Numbered from the stretch's first letter, positions 1-7,892 are shown. The stretch: 64,000 nucleotides of DNA from Amycolatopsis rubida (GCF_900115345.1 NZ_FOWC01000001.1:1054001-1118000); one strand, 5' to 3'. A program made the numbers and translations. The notes: a model not told the origin generated them from the letters alone.

Positions 1-198
1 ATCCTGGTCACGCCGCTGTTCAACTTCGACGAGCCGCGGCTGTTCGGCCTTCCGTTCTTCTACTGGTTCCAGCTGGCGTTCGTCGTACTGGGCGTGCTGT
101 GCACCGGCATCGTCTACCTGGCCACCAAGAACAAGCCGCGGGGCGGCGGCCGGGACGAGCTGAGCGTCGACGACTTGGACGAGGGGGACGCCCGATGA
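1..198 (+). CDS. DUF3311-type small membrane protein (5' truncated)
   Basis: Only the last 65 codons are in the window, read in frame from base 1 to the TGA at 196-198. The visible part holds a hydrophobic stretch (FFYWFQLAFVVLGVLCTGIVY) followed by a charged cytoplasmic tail. Small DUF3311 proteins typically sit directly upstream of sodium:solute symporters in actinobacteria, and here the stop overlaps the start of the symporter gene by 4 nt (ATGA, 195-198), implying translational coupling. The family name rests mainly on this context and on the size and membrane character; the function of DUF3311 is unknown, perhaps an accessory subunit of the transporter. Confidence 0.7.
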   Translation: MLVTPLFNFDEPRLFGLPFFYWFQLAFVVLGVLCTGIVYLATKNKPRGGGRDELSVDDLDEGDAR

Positions 199-1859
199 GC
201 GACATTCAGTGGGTCGAACTGATCGTCTTCGCGTTGCTGTTCGTGGTCGTCACCGTGCTCGGCTTCGTCGCCTCGCGGTGGAAAGCCGGCGGCAGCCTCG
301 ACCACCTCGACGAATGGGGCCTCGGCGGCCGCAAGTTCGGCTCGTGGATCACCTGGTTCCTGCTCGGCGGCGACCTCTACACCGCATACACCTTCGTCGC
401 CGTGCCCGCGCTCGTGTTCAGCGCCGGCGCGCTCGGCCTGTACGCGCTGCCCTACACGATCGTCGTCTACCCGATCGTCCTGCTTCCCGCGCTGCGCATG
501 TGGTCGGTCAGCCGTTCGCGCGGCTACGTGACCCCCGCCGACTTCGTCCGCGGTCGCTTCGGTTCGCCGACGCTGGCACTGCTGATCGCGATCACCGGCA
601 TCGTCGCGACCATGCCGTACATCGCGTTGCAGCTGGTCGGCCTGGAAGCCGTGCTGCGCACGATGGGCATCAACGGTTCCGGCATCGTCGGGCACCTGCC
701 GCTGCTGGTCGCGTTCGTCATCCTGGCGCTCTACACGTATCAGTCCGGCCTTCGCGCCCCCGCGCTGATCGCGTTCGTCAAGGACATCCTGATCTACATC
801 GTGATCATCGTGGCGGTCATTTACCTGCCTTCGAAGCTCGGCGGCTGGGACCACATTTTCAGCACCGCCAAGGAAACGCTCGCCAAGCCGAGTCCGGCCA
901 CCGGCAAGCCCGCCGGTTCGATCCTGCTGACCTCGAGCAACCAGTTGCAGTACGCGACGCTGGCGCTGGGTTCGGCGCTCGCGCTGTTCCTGTACCCGCA
1001 CTCGCTCACGAGCGTGCTCGCCTCGCGCGGCCGCAACGTGATCAAGCGGAACATGGTGGCGCTGCCGGCTTACTCGTTCGTGCTGGGTCTGCTCGCGCTG
1101 CTGGGCTACGTCGCGATCTCGGCGGGTGTCAAGCCGCTGAAGAACGCCGCCACCGGAAAGCCGGACGGCAACACGATCGTCCCGCTGCTGTTCGACTCGC
1201 AGTTCACGAACTGGTTCGCCGGCATCGCCTTCGCCGCGATCGGCATCGGTGCTCTGGTGCCCGCCGCGATCATGTCGATCGCCGCGGCGAACCTGTGGAC
1301 GCGCAACATCTACAAGGAGTACATCCGCAAGGACGCGACGCCGAAGCAGGAGGCGAAGCAGGCGAAACTGGCGTCCTTGGTGGTCAAGCTGGGTGCGGTG
1401 CTGGTGATCATCCTGATCGACCCGCAGTTCTCGATCGACCTGCAGCTCATCGGCGGCGTGCTGATCCTGCAGACCCTGCCCGCGGTGGCGATCGCCCTGT
1501 ACACGCGCTGGTTCCACAAGGCGGGCCTCATCGCAGGCTGGATCGTCGGCATGGGCTGGGGCCTGATCATGCTGTACGGAATCCCCAACCCCGCCAACGG
1601 AAAACTCCACTTCGGCGGTTCCGCACTGGCCATGGGCAACCTGTCGATCTTCGGCTGGCACCCGTTCAGCGGCACCGGCCTCGCCGCGGTGCAGATCTAT
1701 CCGGGTTTCGTGGCCCTGATCGCGAACATCGTGGTGGCCGCGGTGGTCTCGGTCATCGCACGGGCCCTGAAGTGGAGCCCGGGCAACGACGAAACCGCGC
1801 CCGAGGACTACCACGCCGACGAACACGACAAGGACCTGCGCCCCATCGGTGCCCACTGA
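195..1859 (+). CDS. Sodium:solute symporter family permease (MctP-like)
   Basis: A 554-residue polytopic membrane protein with about 13 hydrophobic segments, the normal size for the SSS family. The N-terminus has a long helix and then the segment LGGRKFGSWITWFLLGGD, typical of the substrate/sodium-binding region of SSS carriers. The ATG at 195 is preferred over in-frame upstream codons because it overlaps the DUF3311 stop (ATGA). A DUF3311 + SSS pair is the arrangement of monocarboxylate (acetate, pyruvate, lactate) uptake systems, so organic-acid uptake is likely, but the substrate cannot be read from sequence. A short charged tail follows the last helix. A hairpin follows the stop codon. 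Confidence 0.88.
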   Translation: MSDIQWVELIVFALLFVVVTVLGFVASRWKAGGSLDHLDEWGLGGRKFGSWITWFLLGGDLYTAYTFVAVPALVFSAGALGLYALPYTIVVYPIVLLPALRMWSVSRSRGYVTPADFVRGRFGSPTLALLIAITGIVATMPYIALQLVGLEAVLRTMGINGSGIVGHLPLLVAFVILALYTYQSGLRAPALIAFVKDILIYIVIIVAVIYLPSKLGGWDHIFSTAKETLAKPSPATGKPAGSILLTSSNQLQYATLALGSALALFLYPHSLTSVLASRGRNVIKRNMVALPAYSFVLGLLALLGYVAISAGVKPLKNAATGKPDGNTIVPLLFDSQFTNWFAGIAFAAIGIGALVPAAIMSIAAANLWTRNIYKEYIRKDATPKQEAKQAKLASLVVKLGAVLVIILIDPQFSIDLQLIGGVLILQTLPAVAIALYTRWFHKAGLIAGWIVGMGWGLIMLYGIPNPANGKLHFGGSALAMGNLSIFGWHPFSGTGLAAVQIYPGFVALIANIVVAAVVSVIARALKWSPGNDETAPEDYHADEHDKDLRPIGAH

Positions 1860-1866
1860 GTCCTTT

Positions 1867-2517
1867 TTAGACAGAGGCCTCCGCGTCGGTTTCCGGCGCG
1901 GAGGTCTCTTGGGTTCTGCCGATCATCGCCTTCGCGACGATGTACAGGACTACCGCGTTGAGCACATGCCACAGGAAATGCGTGCCTGCCGGGAAGTCTC
2001 CGCAGATCACTCCGTCGATAGCCCGGAAGGACAGCGACAACGCGAACACTGCGGCGGCCATGGTGAAGTGCAGCCAGTACGGGTCGCGCTTTACTCCCAA
2101 CGCGATAGCGAACCCGGCCAGGCCCGCGAGCGCTGGCAGATACAGGCCGCCGCCAAGCGCCGCCGACGCGCCGGTGATTGCCAGGAAAGCCAGTGCACCC
2201 AGCCAGGACCAGGCGGCTTTCGCCGGAAAGAAGATCCGGGGAAAGGCCGCGGCGTAAAACAGGGTGAAGATCAGGATGGCAGTGGAGTCGGCGACCGCAC
2301 CCCAGCGCGTGGCGACCAGGTGGAACACGCCGCTGGCAACAAAGATCAACCCGATCAGGGCAGCGAGCACCCGCCCGGCGCGCTGCCCGTCGGCCCGCCA
2401 CCACACCATCCCGGCGGCAGCGAGAAAGGCCAGGTTGGCCAGGTCGTTGAGCGGCTCTCCCCAGAGTCCGGGCGCGGTGCGCTCGCAGTAACCGTCCACG
2501 TACGCGGTCCAGTTCAC
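1867..2517 (-). CDS. Ceramidase-family integral membrane protein
   Basis: A 216-residue membrane protein with about seven hydrophobic segments. The N-terminal NWTAYVDGYCER...WGEPLN pattern and the later conserved histidines (GVFHLVATRW, HFLWHVLNAVVLY) match the bacterial ceramidase/alkaline-ceramidase-like family, whose members are membrane hydrolases with metal-binding His residues. The GTG at 2517 is chosen because the conserved block starts there; a GGAAGGGG run lies about 13 nt upstream. The open frame extends further upstream but that part is low-complexity and overlaps the pentapeptide gene in another frame. Physiological substrate is unknown; true ceramides are rare in actinomycetes. 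Confidence 0.75.
   Translation of the reverse strand: MNWTAYVDGYCERTAPGLWGEPLNDLANLAFLAAAGMVWWRADGQRAGRVLAALIGLIFVASGVFHLVATRWGAVADSTAILIFTLFYAAAFPRIFFPAKAAWSWLGALAFLAITGASAALGGGLYLPALAGLAGFAIALGVKRDPYWLHFTMAAAVFALSLSFRAIDGVICGDFPAGTHFLWHVLNAVVLYIVAKAMIGRTQETSAPETDAEASV
1873..1909. terminator. Bidirectional hairpin between convergent genes
   Basis: AGAGGCCTCCGCG (1873-1885) pairs with CGCGGAGGTCTCT (1897-1909) with one mismatch-type position and an 11-nt loop. It lies 13 nt past the symporter stop and inside the last codons of the convergent minus-strand gene. TCCTTTTT precedes it, giving a T-run for the minus-strand transcript. Confidence 0.7.
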
Positions 2518-2561
2518 GGGGGTAAGCAAACCCCTTCCGGGTGAACGGAGGGAATCCGGGG

Positions 2562-3272
2562 TCAGTCGGTTCGGAGCAGGGGTGCCCAGCCGTCGTCCTC
2601 GGGATCGCCGAGAGTCCACCCGGCTGGCCAGTGTCGCTGGAGTAGTTTCAGGTGATCCGGTCCCGCCTCGGCGTGATCCAGCTTGGGCAGAGCCGCGAAC
2701 TCGGCATCGCCGAAGTTCACGTCGTCGACGAATCGCGCGTTGTGGAAATCGACCTGATCGGCGGACTGCGCACCCTGAAAATTCCCCTCTCCGTCGAAGC
2801 GCGCACTGATGAAGCTGGCGAAGCCGGTGAACAGGATGGCCTCGAAGCGGCATCCGGTGAAGCGGACCCGGTCGAGGTGCGCCCCGGAAAAGTCGAGGAA
2901 GAGACCGGGCCAGTGCCTGATGTCGCCTGGGTGCGTGTGCCTCTCCAAGATCTTCTGCGCCGCCCGCCGAACCTGAACCTCTTCCGCCGTACCGTCCGGT
3001 GGCATCCGCAGATACGCGCACAGAACTTCAGCGATCACCCGCCGAGCCAGCGCGTCTTCCCGAGCATCAGCGGCCGTACGAAGCTGATGTTGCCGTGTGT
3101 CCGCCGCAACCTGCTCCGCGAGCCGATGCGGTTCGTGCTTCTGCAGCAAGTCCAGTTCGGTCGACCGCTGCTTCCGCACCGCCAACCACAACGCCACCGC
3201 CCCACCCAGCCCGACCCCGAGCGTCCCGCCAGTCCGACTCGTCCATTCACCCGCCCACCTTGGCCCACCCAA
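2562..3272 (-). CDS. Membrane-anchored pentapeptide-repeat protein
   Basis: A 236-residue protein with one N-terminal hydrophobic helix (LGVGLGGAVALWLAV), a charged helical linker (about residues 35-95), and a C-terminal block of imperfect A(D/N)LxF-type repeats (LDFSGAHLDRVRFTGCRFEA, then FISARFDGEGNFQGAQ, VDFHNARFVDDVNFGDAEF) that would form a short right-handed quadrilateral beta-helix. Start is TTG at 3272 with GGGAGG just upstream; a GTG about 25 codons in is possible but would cut the anchor. Divergent from the AhpD-like gene with a 41-nt gap. Function unknown; the repeat fold usually mediates protein contacts. Confidence 0.72.
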   Translation of the reverse strand: MGGPRWAGEWTSRTGGTLGVGLGGAVALWLAVRKQRSTELDLLQKHEPHRLAEQVAADTRQHQLRTAADAREDALARRVIAEVLCAYLRMPPDGTAEEVQVRRAAQKILERHTHPGDIRHWPGLFLDFSGAHLDRVRFTGCRFEAILFTGFASFISARFDGEGNFQGAQSADQVDFHNARFVDDVNFGDAEFAALPKLDHAEAGPDHLKLLQRHWPAGWTLGDPEDDGWAPLLRTD

Positions 3273-3313
3273 CCACCTCCCGTACGCACACCGCGCGGGT
3301 TAGCGTGGTCGGC

Positions 3314-3889
3314 ATGACCAACCCCGTGAGCCGGTTCCCCGTGACGGAACTCGAAGACCTTCCCGACGATCTCCGCGAGCGCATCGGTGCCATCGCGGAG
3401 AAATCCGGCTTCACGCCGAACATTTTCCGCGCTCTTGGCCACCGCCCAGCCGAGCTGAGGGCCTTCCTCGACTACCACGACGCGCTCATGGAACGCGACG
3501 GCGGACTCACCAAAGCCGAACGCGAACTCGTCGTCGTAGCCACCTCCGGCGCGAACCACTGCACCTACTGCATCGTCGCGCACGGAGCGATCCTGCGGAT
3601 CCGCGCCAAGGACCCCGAGCTGTCCGACCAGGTAGCGACGAACCCGTGGCAGGTCGAACTCGACGAGCGCGGCCGGGCGATCGTCGATCTCGCGCTCGCG
3701 TTGTCCCGCGATTCCGCGTTGTTCGGCGAGGGCGATCTGGCGATGGCGCGCGAGGCGGGCCTGACCGAGGACGAGATCTGGGACGTCGGCGCGATCACCG
3801 CGTTGTTCGCGATGTCCAACCGGCTCGCGCATCTGACCGCGCTCAAGCCGAATCCGGAGTTTTACTTGATGGGGCGTCAGAAGCGATAG
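3314..3889 (+). CDS. AhpD/CMD-like peroxidase-related protein
   Basis: A 191-residue all-helical protein of the carboxymuconolactone decarboxylase/AhpD superfamily. The diagnostic CxxC followed by His (HCTYCIVAH, about residues 86-94) is the redox and proton-relay motif of AhpD-type alkylhydroperoxidases; the size and the motif fit the family annotated as peroxidase-related enzymes. ATG at 3314 is preferred because the upstream in-frame extension is proline/arginine-rich and lies over the divergent pentapeptide gene. The last 13 nt overlap the convergent small gene. Likely role in peroxide detoxification or thiol redox; the physiological partner is not evident from neighbours. Confidence 0.82.
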   Translation: MTNPVSRFPVTELEDLPDDLRERIGAIAEKSGFTPNIFRALGHRPAELRAFLDYHDALMERDGGLTKAERELVVVATSGANHCTYCIVAHGAILRIRAKDPELSDQVATNPWQVELDERGRAIVDLALALSRDSALFGEGDLAMAREAGLTEDEIWDVGAITALFAMSNRLAHLTALKPNPEFYLMGRQKR

Positions 3890-4164
3890 AACGGGCCGGG
3901 CAGGTCGCGGCTCATCTCGAACCGGGTGCGCAGCCAGCCGCGCAGGCGGTGCACCGGTTTCGTCCACACCCGCGGCGCGGGCCCGAAGTATCTCGGGTCC
4001 GCGTGCGGGGTGAACGCGTCGCCGGTCAGGATGGCTGCGTCGTGTCCCAGCGGGCAGTGGCCGGACACCGAGATCACGCCGCGCGTCAGGTTCTCGACCC
4101 AGTCGACCTCGTCGACGCCCAGCAGCGTGCGGCGATCGCACACGGCGCAGTACAGGACGAACAT
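3877..4164 (-). CDS. Conserved hypothetical, putative zinc-ribbon protein
   Basis: A 95-residue protein beginning MFVLYCAVCDRR and containing a second Cys/His cluster (GHCPLGH, about residues 35-41), so CxxC plus CxxxH could bind one metal ion. I do not recognise a named family. It sits immediately downstream of the MarR-GNAT gene on the same strand (1-nt gap between the stop at 4165 and the ATG at 4164), so it is probably co-transcribed with it, and its 3' end overlaps the AhpD-like gene on the other strand by 13 nt. Confidence 0.65.
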   Translation of the reverse strand: MFVLYCAVCDRRTLLGVDEVDWVENLTRGVISVSGHCPLGHDAAILTGDAFTPHADPRYFGPAPRVWTKPVHRLRGWLRTRFEMSRDLPGPFYRF

Positions 4165-5133
4165 CTATAACTCCCGCCGCCAGGTTTCGCCGGTCACCAA
4201 CGGCCCGAACGCGTCCGTTTTTTCTTCGCCGACGAGTTCGAACCCAGCGCCGCGGTAGATCCCGCGCGCGGCGGCGAGCAGCGACAGCGTCCACAGCTCC
4301 ATCGACCGATACCCCTGCGCGCTGGCGAATTCGACGCATTCCCGCACCAGCCGTTTGCCGACACCGTGTCCACGCGCGACCGGTTCCAGCAGAAGCAGCC
4401 GGAGCTTCGCGGTGCCGTCCTCGTCGCCGGGAGTGCAGAAAATACTGCCGACTCGTTCGCCGTCGAGTTCGGCGATCCAGCCGGCCTGGCGCGGGTCGTC
4501 GCGGTGTTCGGCGAAGTCGGCGATCACGCGCGCGACGAGGGCTTCGAAGCGTTCGTCGAGGCCGTACTCCTCGGCGTACAGCGCGCCGTGCCGGTGCACC
4601 ACCCAGCCGAGGTCGCCCGGACGTGGGGCGCGCAGGGCAACCGTCGGTTCCGGTGCCGATTCGCCGACGAGTGCGGTGATAGTCCCCATCGCGCCGAGCA
4701 GACGGCGCTGGTCGGTGTCCGCGAACTGGTCGAGCAGGCTCCCGATTTGAGTGGCCGAACGGTGGTCGAGGTCGGCGAAGGCGGCGCGCCCTTGTGCAGT
4801 GAGCGTGACGAGCTGGCGACGTGCGTCGTCCGCGCAGCGTTCTCGGGTGACGAGGCCACGGGTTTCCAGCCTGCCGAGCAGCCTGCTCGCGTAACCGCCG
4901 TCGAGGGACAGCCGTTTGCGCAGATCACTGACCTGCAGCTGGTCCTGTTGGGCGAGTTCGAACAGCACCCGCGCTTCGCTCAGCGAATATTCGGCGTCGG
5001 CCGGTCCCTCGTCGAGGACGCCGATCACGCCGGTGTAGAGCCGGTTGAAAGCGCGAACCGTGGCGACGCGTTCGGTGAGGACGGAATCCGGCACGGGGAC
5101 CACCTTGACTCGATCGTTGACCGAGTCAAGCAT
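4165..5133 (-). CDS. MarR-family regulator fused to GNAT acetyltransferase
   Basis: Bifunctional architecture: residues about 15-150 form a MarR winged helix (SEARVLFELAQ, LRKRLSLDGGYASRLLGRLETRGLV) and residues about 165-322 a GNAT domain with the acetyl-CoA loop EPVARGHGVGKRLV and the terminal YRGAGFELV. Such HTH/GNAT fusions are common in actinobacteria; the acetyltransferase substrate is unknown. The start is uncertain: ATG at 5133 is used here, but a GTG at 5094 is preceded at proper spacing by AAGGTGG. A perfect inverted repeat (5104-5130) lies between these two starts, so the downstream start would put that repeat in the leader. Confidence 0.85.
   Translation of the reverse strand: MLDSVNDRVKVVPVPDSVLTERVATVRAFNRLYTGVIGVLDEGPADAEYSLSEARVLFELAQQDQLQVSDLRKRLSLDGGYASRLLGRLETRGLVTRERCADDARRQLVTLTAQGRAAFADLDHRSATQIGSLLDQFADTDQRRLLGAMGTITALVGESAPEPTVALRAPRPGDLGWVVHRHGALYAEEYGLDERFEALVARVIADFAEHRDDPRQAGWIAELDGERVGSIFCTPGDEDGTAKLRLLLLEPVARGHGVGKRLVRECVEFASAQGYRSMELWTLSLLAAARGIYRGAGFELVGEEKTDAFGPLVTGETWRREL
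5104..5130. promoter_or_regulatory. Inverted repeat at start of MarR-GNAT gene (candidate operator)
   Basis: CTTGACTCG (5104-5112) and CGAGTCAAG (5122-5130) are perfect 9-bp arms around a 9-bp spacer, directly next to the annotated ATG. MarR proteins usually repress their own promoter through such dyads; that this is the operator is inference. Confidence 0.5.
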
Positions 5134-5356
5134 CGCCCCGTCGCCCGCCCGGGGCAAGCGAATTCCCCCGGTGGGGGAACCTGTGTCCGAATTGGTCCAG
5201 ACATATGGAAACCCCGTGATGCTGCCAGGTCGGGGGTCCGCCAGCATCACGGGGTCGTAGTGGGTATCGACGCGGCTCTTCGCGGCGTTACACCCAGGAT
5301 TCACTGTGGTCTAGATCACTCACGTGAGTGACCCACCAACAGGTTGTTTGTGCAGG

Positions 5357-5518
5357 TCAGCGCATGAACGGCTGACGCGCCTGGGCGAGGGCGATGAGCT
5401 CCTGCCGGACCGTCGAGGTGGCCGCGGTGTCGATCGCCCGGTTCAGCGCCCGGCGAGTGCGAGCCTCGGCGCGACGGGCACGGAGCTTGGCGGCGATGTT
5501 GCTCATGGTCTTCTGCAT
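5357..5518 (-). CDS. Small basic conserved protein (53 aa)
   Basis: A 53-residue frame, MQKTMSNIAAKLRARRAEAR... ending in QARQPFMR, rich in Arg/Ala and predicted helical. Coding is supported by strongly biased third positions and by the AAGGGG tract just before the first ATG; that tract is too close to ATG 5518 but sits 12 nt from the second ATG at 5506, so the protein may start MSNIAAK. I recall similar ~50-residue Arg-rich proteins in actinomycetes but cannot name a family. Function unknown; could bind nucleic acid. The leader region upstream is AT-richer and carries CTAG motifs and a palindrome. Confidence 0.6.
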   Translation of the reverse strand: MQKTMSNIAAKLRARRAEARTRRALNRAIDTAATSTVRQELIALAQARQPFMR

Positions 5519-5605
5519 CCCCTTCAGAGGTCTTCGGTGGCTGTGTCTCTAGTATGCACCTTTTTTCACAAGGAAGCCAACGAATCTACGGTGACATGGG
5601 GCACT

Positions 5606-5624
5606 TGCCGACGAATCGTCGGCA
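5606..5624. promoter_or_regulatory. 19-bp palindrome upstream of the small basic gene
   Basis: TGCCGACGA and TCGTCGGCA are perfect 9-bp arms around a single A. It lies about 90 nt upstream of the start at 5518, in an AT-richer gap, and has the form of a dimeric regulator site. No T-run follows, so a terminator is less likely. Confidence 0.4.
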
Positions 5625-5696
5625 CTCTCCTGATGGTCGCCGGACAGATCAGGTGTTGGCAGTCACAAACTGCTAACGCCCTAACAGCCTCTACGG

Positions 5697-5726
5697 ATAT
5701 CTAGGAAAATCACTAGAACTGTCTAG
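5697..5726. repeat. CTAG-rich repeated element, copy 1
   Basis: The stretch contains TATCTAGGAAAA followed by CTAGAACTGTCTAG (5713-5726), itself a CTAGA/TCTAG dyad with a 4-bp spacer. The same two modules recur on the same strand but in swapped order at 7893-7919. CTAG is normally scarce in such GC-rich DNA. It lies between the 3' end of the AAA gene and the upstream region of the small basic gene. Confidence 0.55.
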
Positions 5727-5762
5727 GCGGCCGCATAGACCGGTAGCGAAGGGAGGACCCGC

Positions 5763-6953
5763 TCAGTCGCGGCCGAGCAGGTAGTGCCCGAAATGCGGCA
5801 CGGTGAAGGCGATCTGCCCGCGTTCGGCGGAGTAGACCAGGCCTTTCTTCATGAGACTGTCGCGCGCCGGCGACAGCGACGAGGGCTTGCGCCCCAGGTA
5901 GACGGCCACATCGGCGGTGCCGGCTGCCTCGTCGCGGCCTTGGGTCAGCTCGGCCATCGCGAGCAGGTACTCGCGTTCGGCGGGCGTCGCGCGTTCGTAG
6001 CGCGACCCGAAGAACCCGACCGCCAGCTCGGACTCCGCCTCGGGTGCGGCGACCTGCACGTCCTTGACCGTGATCGGGTCGGCGGGTGCGGCGTCCCAGG
6101 CGGCCTTGCCGTAGGCCTGGATGAAATACGGATAACCGCCGGACGCGTCGAAGAGCGCGTCGAGCGCCTCCGGTTCGATCCCGGCGTCCTCGCGTTCGAT
6201 CGGAGCCAGCACCGCGTAGTCGGCGTCCTCGCGGCTGAGCCGATCGATGCGCGAGTAACGGAAGAGCCGCTCGGAGTACGACTTCGACGCCGACAGCACC
6301 GCGGGCACATGCGGCAACCCCGCCGCGACCACGACCAGCGGCGCGCCGGACTGCGACAGCTCGTGGCAAGCCGCGCACAGCGCCGAGACGTCGTCCGGCT
6401 GCACATCCTGGATCTCGTCGATCAGCAGCGCGACGCCGGTGCCGACGTCCGCGGCCAGCTCGGCGACGTCGGTGAACAGCTCGACCAGGTCGATTTCGAT
6501 GTCGCCCGAATCCGCCCGGCCCTGCGCCGCGGGCACGTCGATGCCGGGCTGCCAGCGGTCGCGCAGCTTCGCGTCCGGCTTGTTCGCCTTGAGCGCGAAC
6601 GCCTTCAGCACCCCGAGCACTTCCTCGACCCGGTCCGGCGCGCGATGCCGCACGGCGAGGTCGCGGATCGCCCGGTGCAACGCGGCTGACAGCGGCCGCC
6701 GCAGTTCCGCGTCCGGCCGCGCTTCGATTTTTCCCGCACCCCATCGGTGCCGGACGGCCATCGACCGCAGCTCCCCCAGCAGCACCGTCTTGCCGACCCC
6801 GCGCAGGCCGGTCAGCACGAGGCTGCGCTCCGGCCGTCCGCGAGCGACGCGTTCAAGGACGACCTCGAACGCCTTCAGCTCCCTTTCCCGCCCGGCCAGC
6901 TCGGGCGGCCGCTGCCCGGCGCCGGGCGCGAAGGGGTTGCGGATGGGGTCCAC
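5763..6953 (-). CDS. AAA family ATPase with C-terminal winged-helix-like region
   Basis: A 396-residue protein: Walker A GLRGVGKT (about residues 49-56), Walker B VALLIDE (about 174-180), a sensor-like strand VVVVAAGLPHVP, a helical lid region, and a C-terminal ~75-residue part (MAELTQGRDEAAGTADVAVYLG...LMKKGLVYSAERGQIAFTVPHFGHYL) that looks like a winged helix. This order matches the AAA_16/Orc1-like ATP-binding proteins widespread in actinobacteria, whose biological role is undefined. It is a single gene with its own CTAG-containing upstream region. No partner nuclease, protease or toxin lies beside it. A regulatory ATPase is plausible but unproven. Confidence 0.75.
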   Translation of the reverse strand: MDPIRNPFAPGAGQRPPELAGRERELKAFEVVLERVARGRPERSLVLTGLRGVGKTVLLGELRSMAVRHRWGAGKIEARPDAELRRPLSAALHRAIRDLAVRHRAPDRVEEVLGVLKAFALKANKPDAKLRDRWQPGIDVPAAQGRADSGDIEIDLVELFTDVAELAADVGTGVALLIDEIQDVQPDDVSALCAACHELSQSGAPLVVVAAGLPHVPAVLSASKSYSERLFRYSRIDRLSREDADYAVLAPIEREDAGIEPEALDALFDASGGYPYFIQAYGKAAWDAAPADPITVKDVQVAAPEAESELAVGFFGSRYERATPAEREYLLAMAELTQGRDEAAGTADVAVYLGRKPSSLSPARDSLMKKGLVYSAERGQIAFTVPHFGHYLLGRD

Positions 6954-6969
6954 TCTGTCACCGTATCGA

Positions 6970-7010
6970 GGTATCTAGCGCGGGCCCGATATTCAGCGAT
7001 ATACAGCTAG
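6970..7010. repeat. CTAG motifs upstream of the AAA gene
   Basis: GGTATCTAG (6970-6978) and CAGCTAG (7004-7010) flank two GATAT repeats. GGTATCTAG resembles GATATCTAGG at copy 1 and GGTATCACTAGG near 7948. The stretch is within 60 nt of the AAA gene start and probably contains its promoter. Confidence 0.35.
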
Positions 7011-7022
7011 TGCGTGTCGCCG

Positions 7023-7056
7023 AAGGATGGCCGGGTCTGCAGCCCCGTCCATCCTT
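7023..7056 (-). terminator. Hairpin downstream of the MerR gene
   Basis: AAGGATGG (7023-7030) pairs with CCATCCTT (7049-7056), extended by an inner CGGG/CCCCG helix. It lies 28 nt past the stop of the minus-strand regulator gene and upstream of the next minus-strand gene, as expected for a terminator. Confidence 0.6.
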
Positions 7057-7083
7057 ACCCCCAGCGCACCTTCTGACGGAGCG

Positions 7084-7842
7084 TTAGTCCGTCAGGTTCC
7101 GCTCCGCGTAGATCTTCATCGCGTCGCGGATGTACTCGGCCGTGCCGGGGCCGTGCTTCTCGTCGTACGCGCCGTACCGCGGGTCGTCGACATACAGCTG
7201 TCCGAGACCGGCGAAGTAGCCCTTCGAAATCTCGATCCCGGTGGGCTTCAGCCACTCGTGCAGCCGCGCGGTGACAGCCTGCGTTTCGGCCGAACCGGCG
7301 TCGCGACCAGCGTCGCGAGCGGCTCCGAACGCGACGCCGATGTCGACCTGCTCCCGCTGGTGGGCCTTCTTCCCGGCCGCCGGCAGCGAACTCCACCACT
7401 GGTCGCCTTTGCGGTAAGCCTCGGCTCCCCAGCGCCGGGTGACCTCCTCCTGGTGCTGGGTGTGGTCGAAGCCGTCGAACATTTCCTCTGCCATCAGTCG
7501 TTCACCTCCCTTCAGTTTCCGCAATGTGGTCCGCACGGACTCGATCTGCCGCCCGATTCGCTGCCGCTCGCGCTCCAGCAGCGCCAGGTGCGTTTCGAGG
7601 GCCGCGACGCCGTCGGATTGGCCGTCGAGCACCTCGGCGATCGCGGGCAGGCCCAGGCCCAGTTCGCGCAGCAGCAGGATCCGCTGCAACCGGACGAGCG
7701 AACTCTCGTCGTAGTAGCGGTAACCGTTGCTGCCGATCCGCGTCGGCGGCAGGAGCCCGACGGCATCGTAATGCCGCAGGGTCCGGCTCGTCGTGCCCGC
7801 GAATCGGGCGATGTCCTGGATCGACCATTCCGTCCTGACCAC
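7084..7842 (-). CDS. MerR family regulator with TipAS-like effector domain
   Basis: A 252-residue TipAL-type protein. Residues 1-75 are a MerR winged helix (WSIQDIARFAGTTSRTLRHYDAVGLLPP, then YRYYDESSLVRLQRILLLRELG); a dimerisation coiled coil follows (about 80-120); the rest is a TipAS-type domain (FDHTQHQEEVTRRWG, then ...WWSSLP and a C-terminal YAEYIRDAMKIYAERNL-type helix). TipA proteins bind thiopeptide or other multidrug ligands and activate transcription. The start is GTG at 7842. A MerR-type promoter with a 19-bp spacer ends 7 nt before this codon, so the mRNA is probably leaderless and the gene autoregulated. Confidence 0.9.
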   Translation of the reverse strand: MVRTEWSIQDIARFAGTTSRTLRHYDAVGLLPPTRIGSNGYRYYDESSLVRLQRILLLRELGLGLPAIAEVLDGQSDGVAALETHLALLERERQRIGRQIESVRTTLRKLKGGERLMAEEMFDGFDHTQHQEEVTRRWGAEAYRKGDQWWSSLPAAGKKAHQREQVDIGVAFGAARDAGRDAGSAETQAVTARLHEWLKPTGIEISKGYFAGLGQLYVDDPRYGAYDEKHGPGTAEYIRDAMKIYAERNLTD

Positions 7843-7849
7843 GGCTTCG

Positions 7850-7880
7850 ACGGTAGAGGTTGACGCAGCGTCAAGGTCAA
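7850..7880 (-). promoter_or_regulatory. MerR-type autoregulated promoter with 19-bp spacer
   Basis: On the minus strand, -35 TTGACC (7880-7875) and -10 TACCGT (7855-7850) are separated by 19 bp, which holds the dyad TTGACGC-T-GCGTCAA (7874-7860). Overlong spacers with a central dyad are the hallmark of MerR-family promoters. The predicted transcription start coincides with the GTG at 7842. Confidence 0.75.
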
Positions 7881-7892
7881 GGCCGAAGTCCG

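Noticed and set aside
114..1856. 580-residue minus-strand open frame opposite the symporter
   Set aside because: Composition is Arg/Asp/His/Gln-rich without domains; it is the antisense shadow of a gene with clear membrane helices and family motifs.
5763..6953. AAA ATPase as core of an anti-phage or toxin system
   Set aside because: No nuclease, protease or second effector gene lies beside it; single-gene context gives no support.
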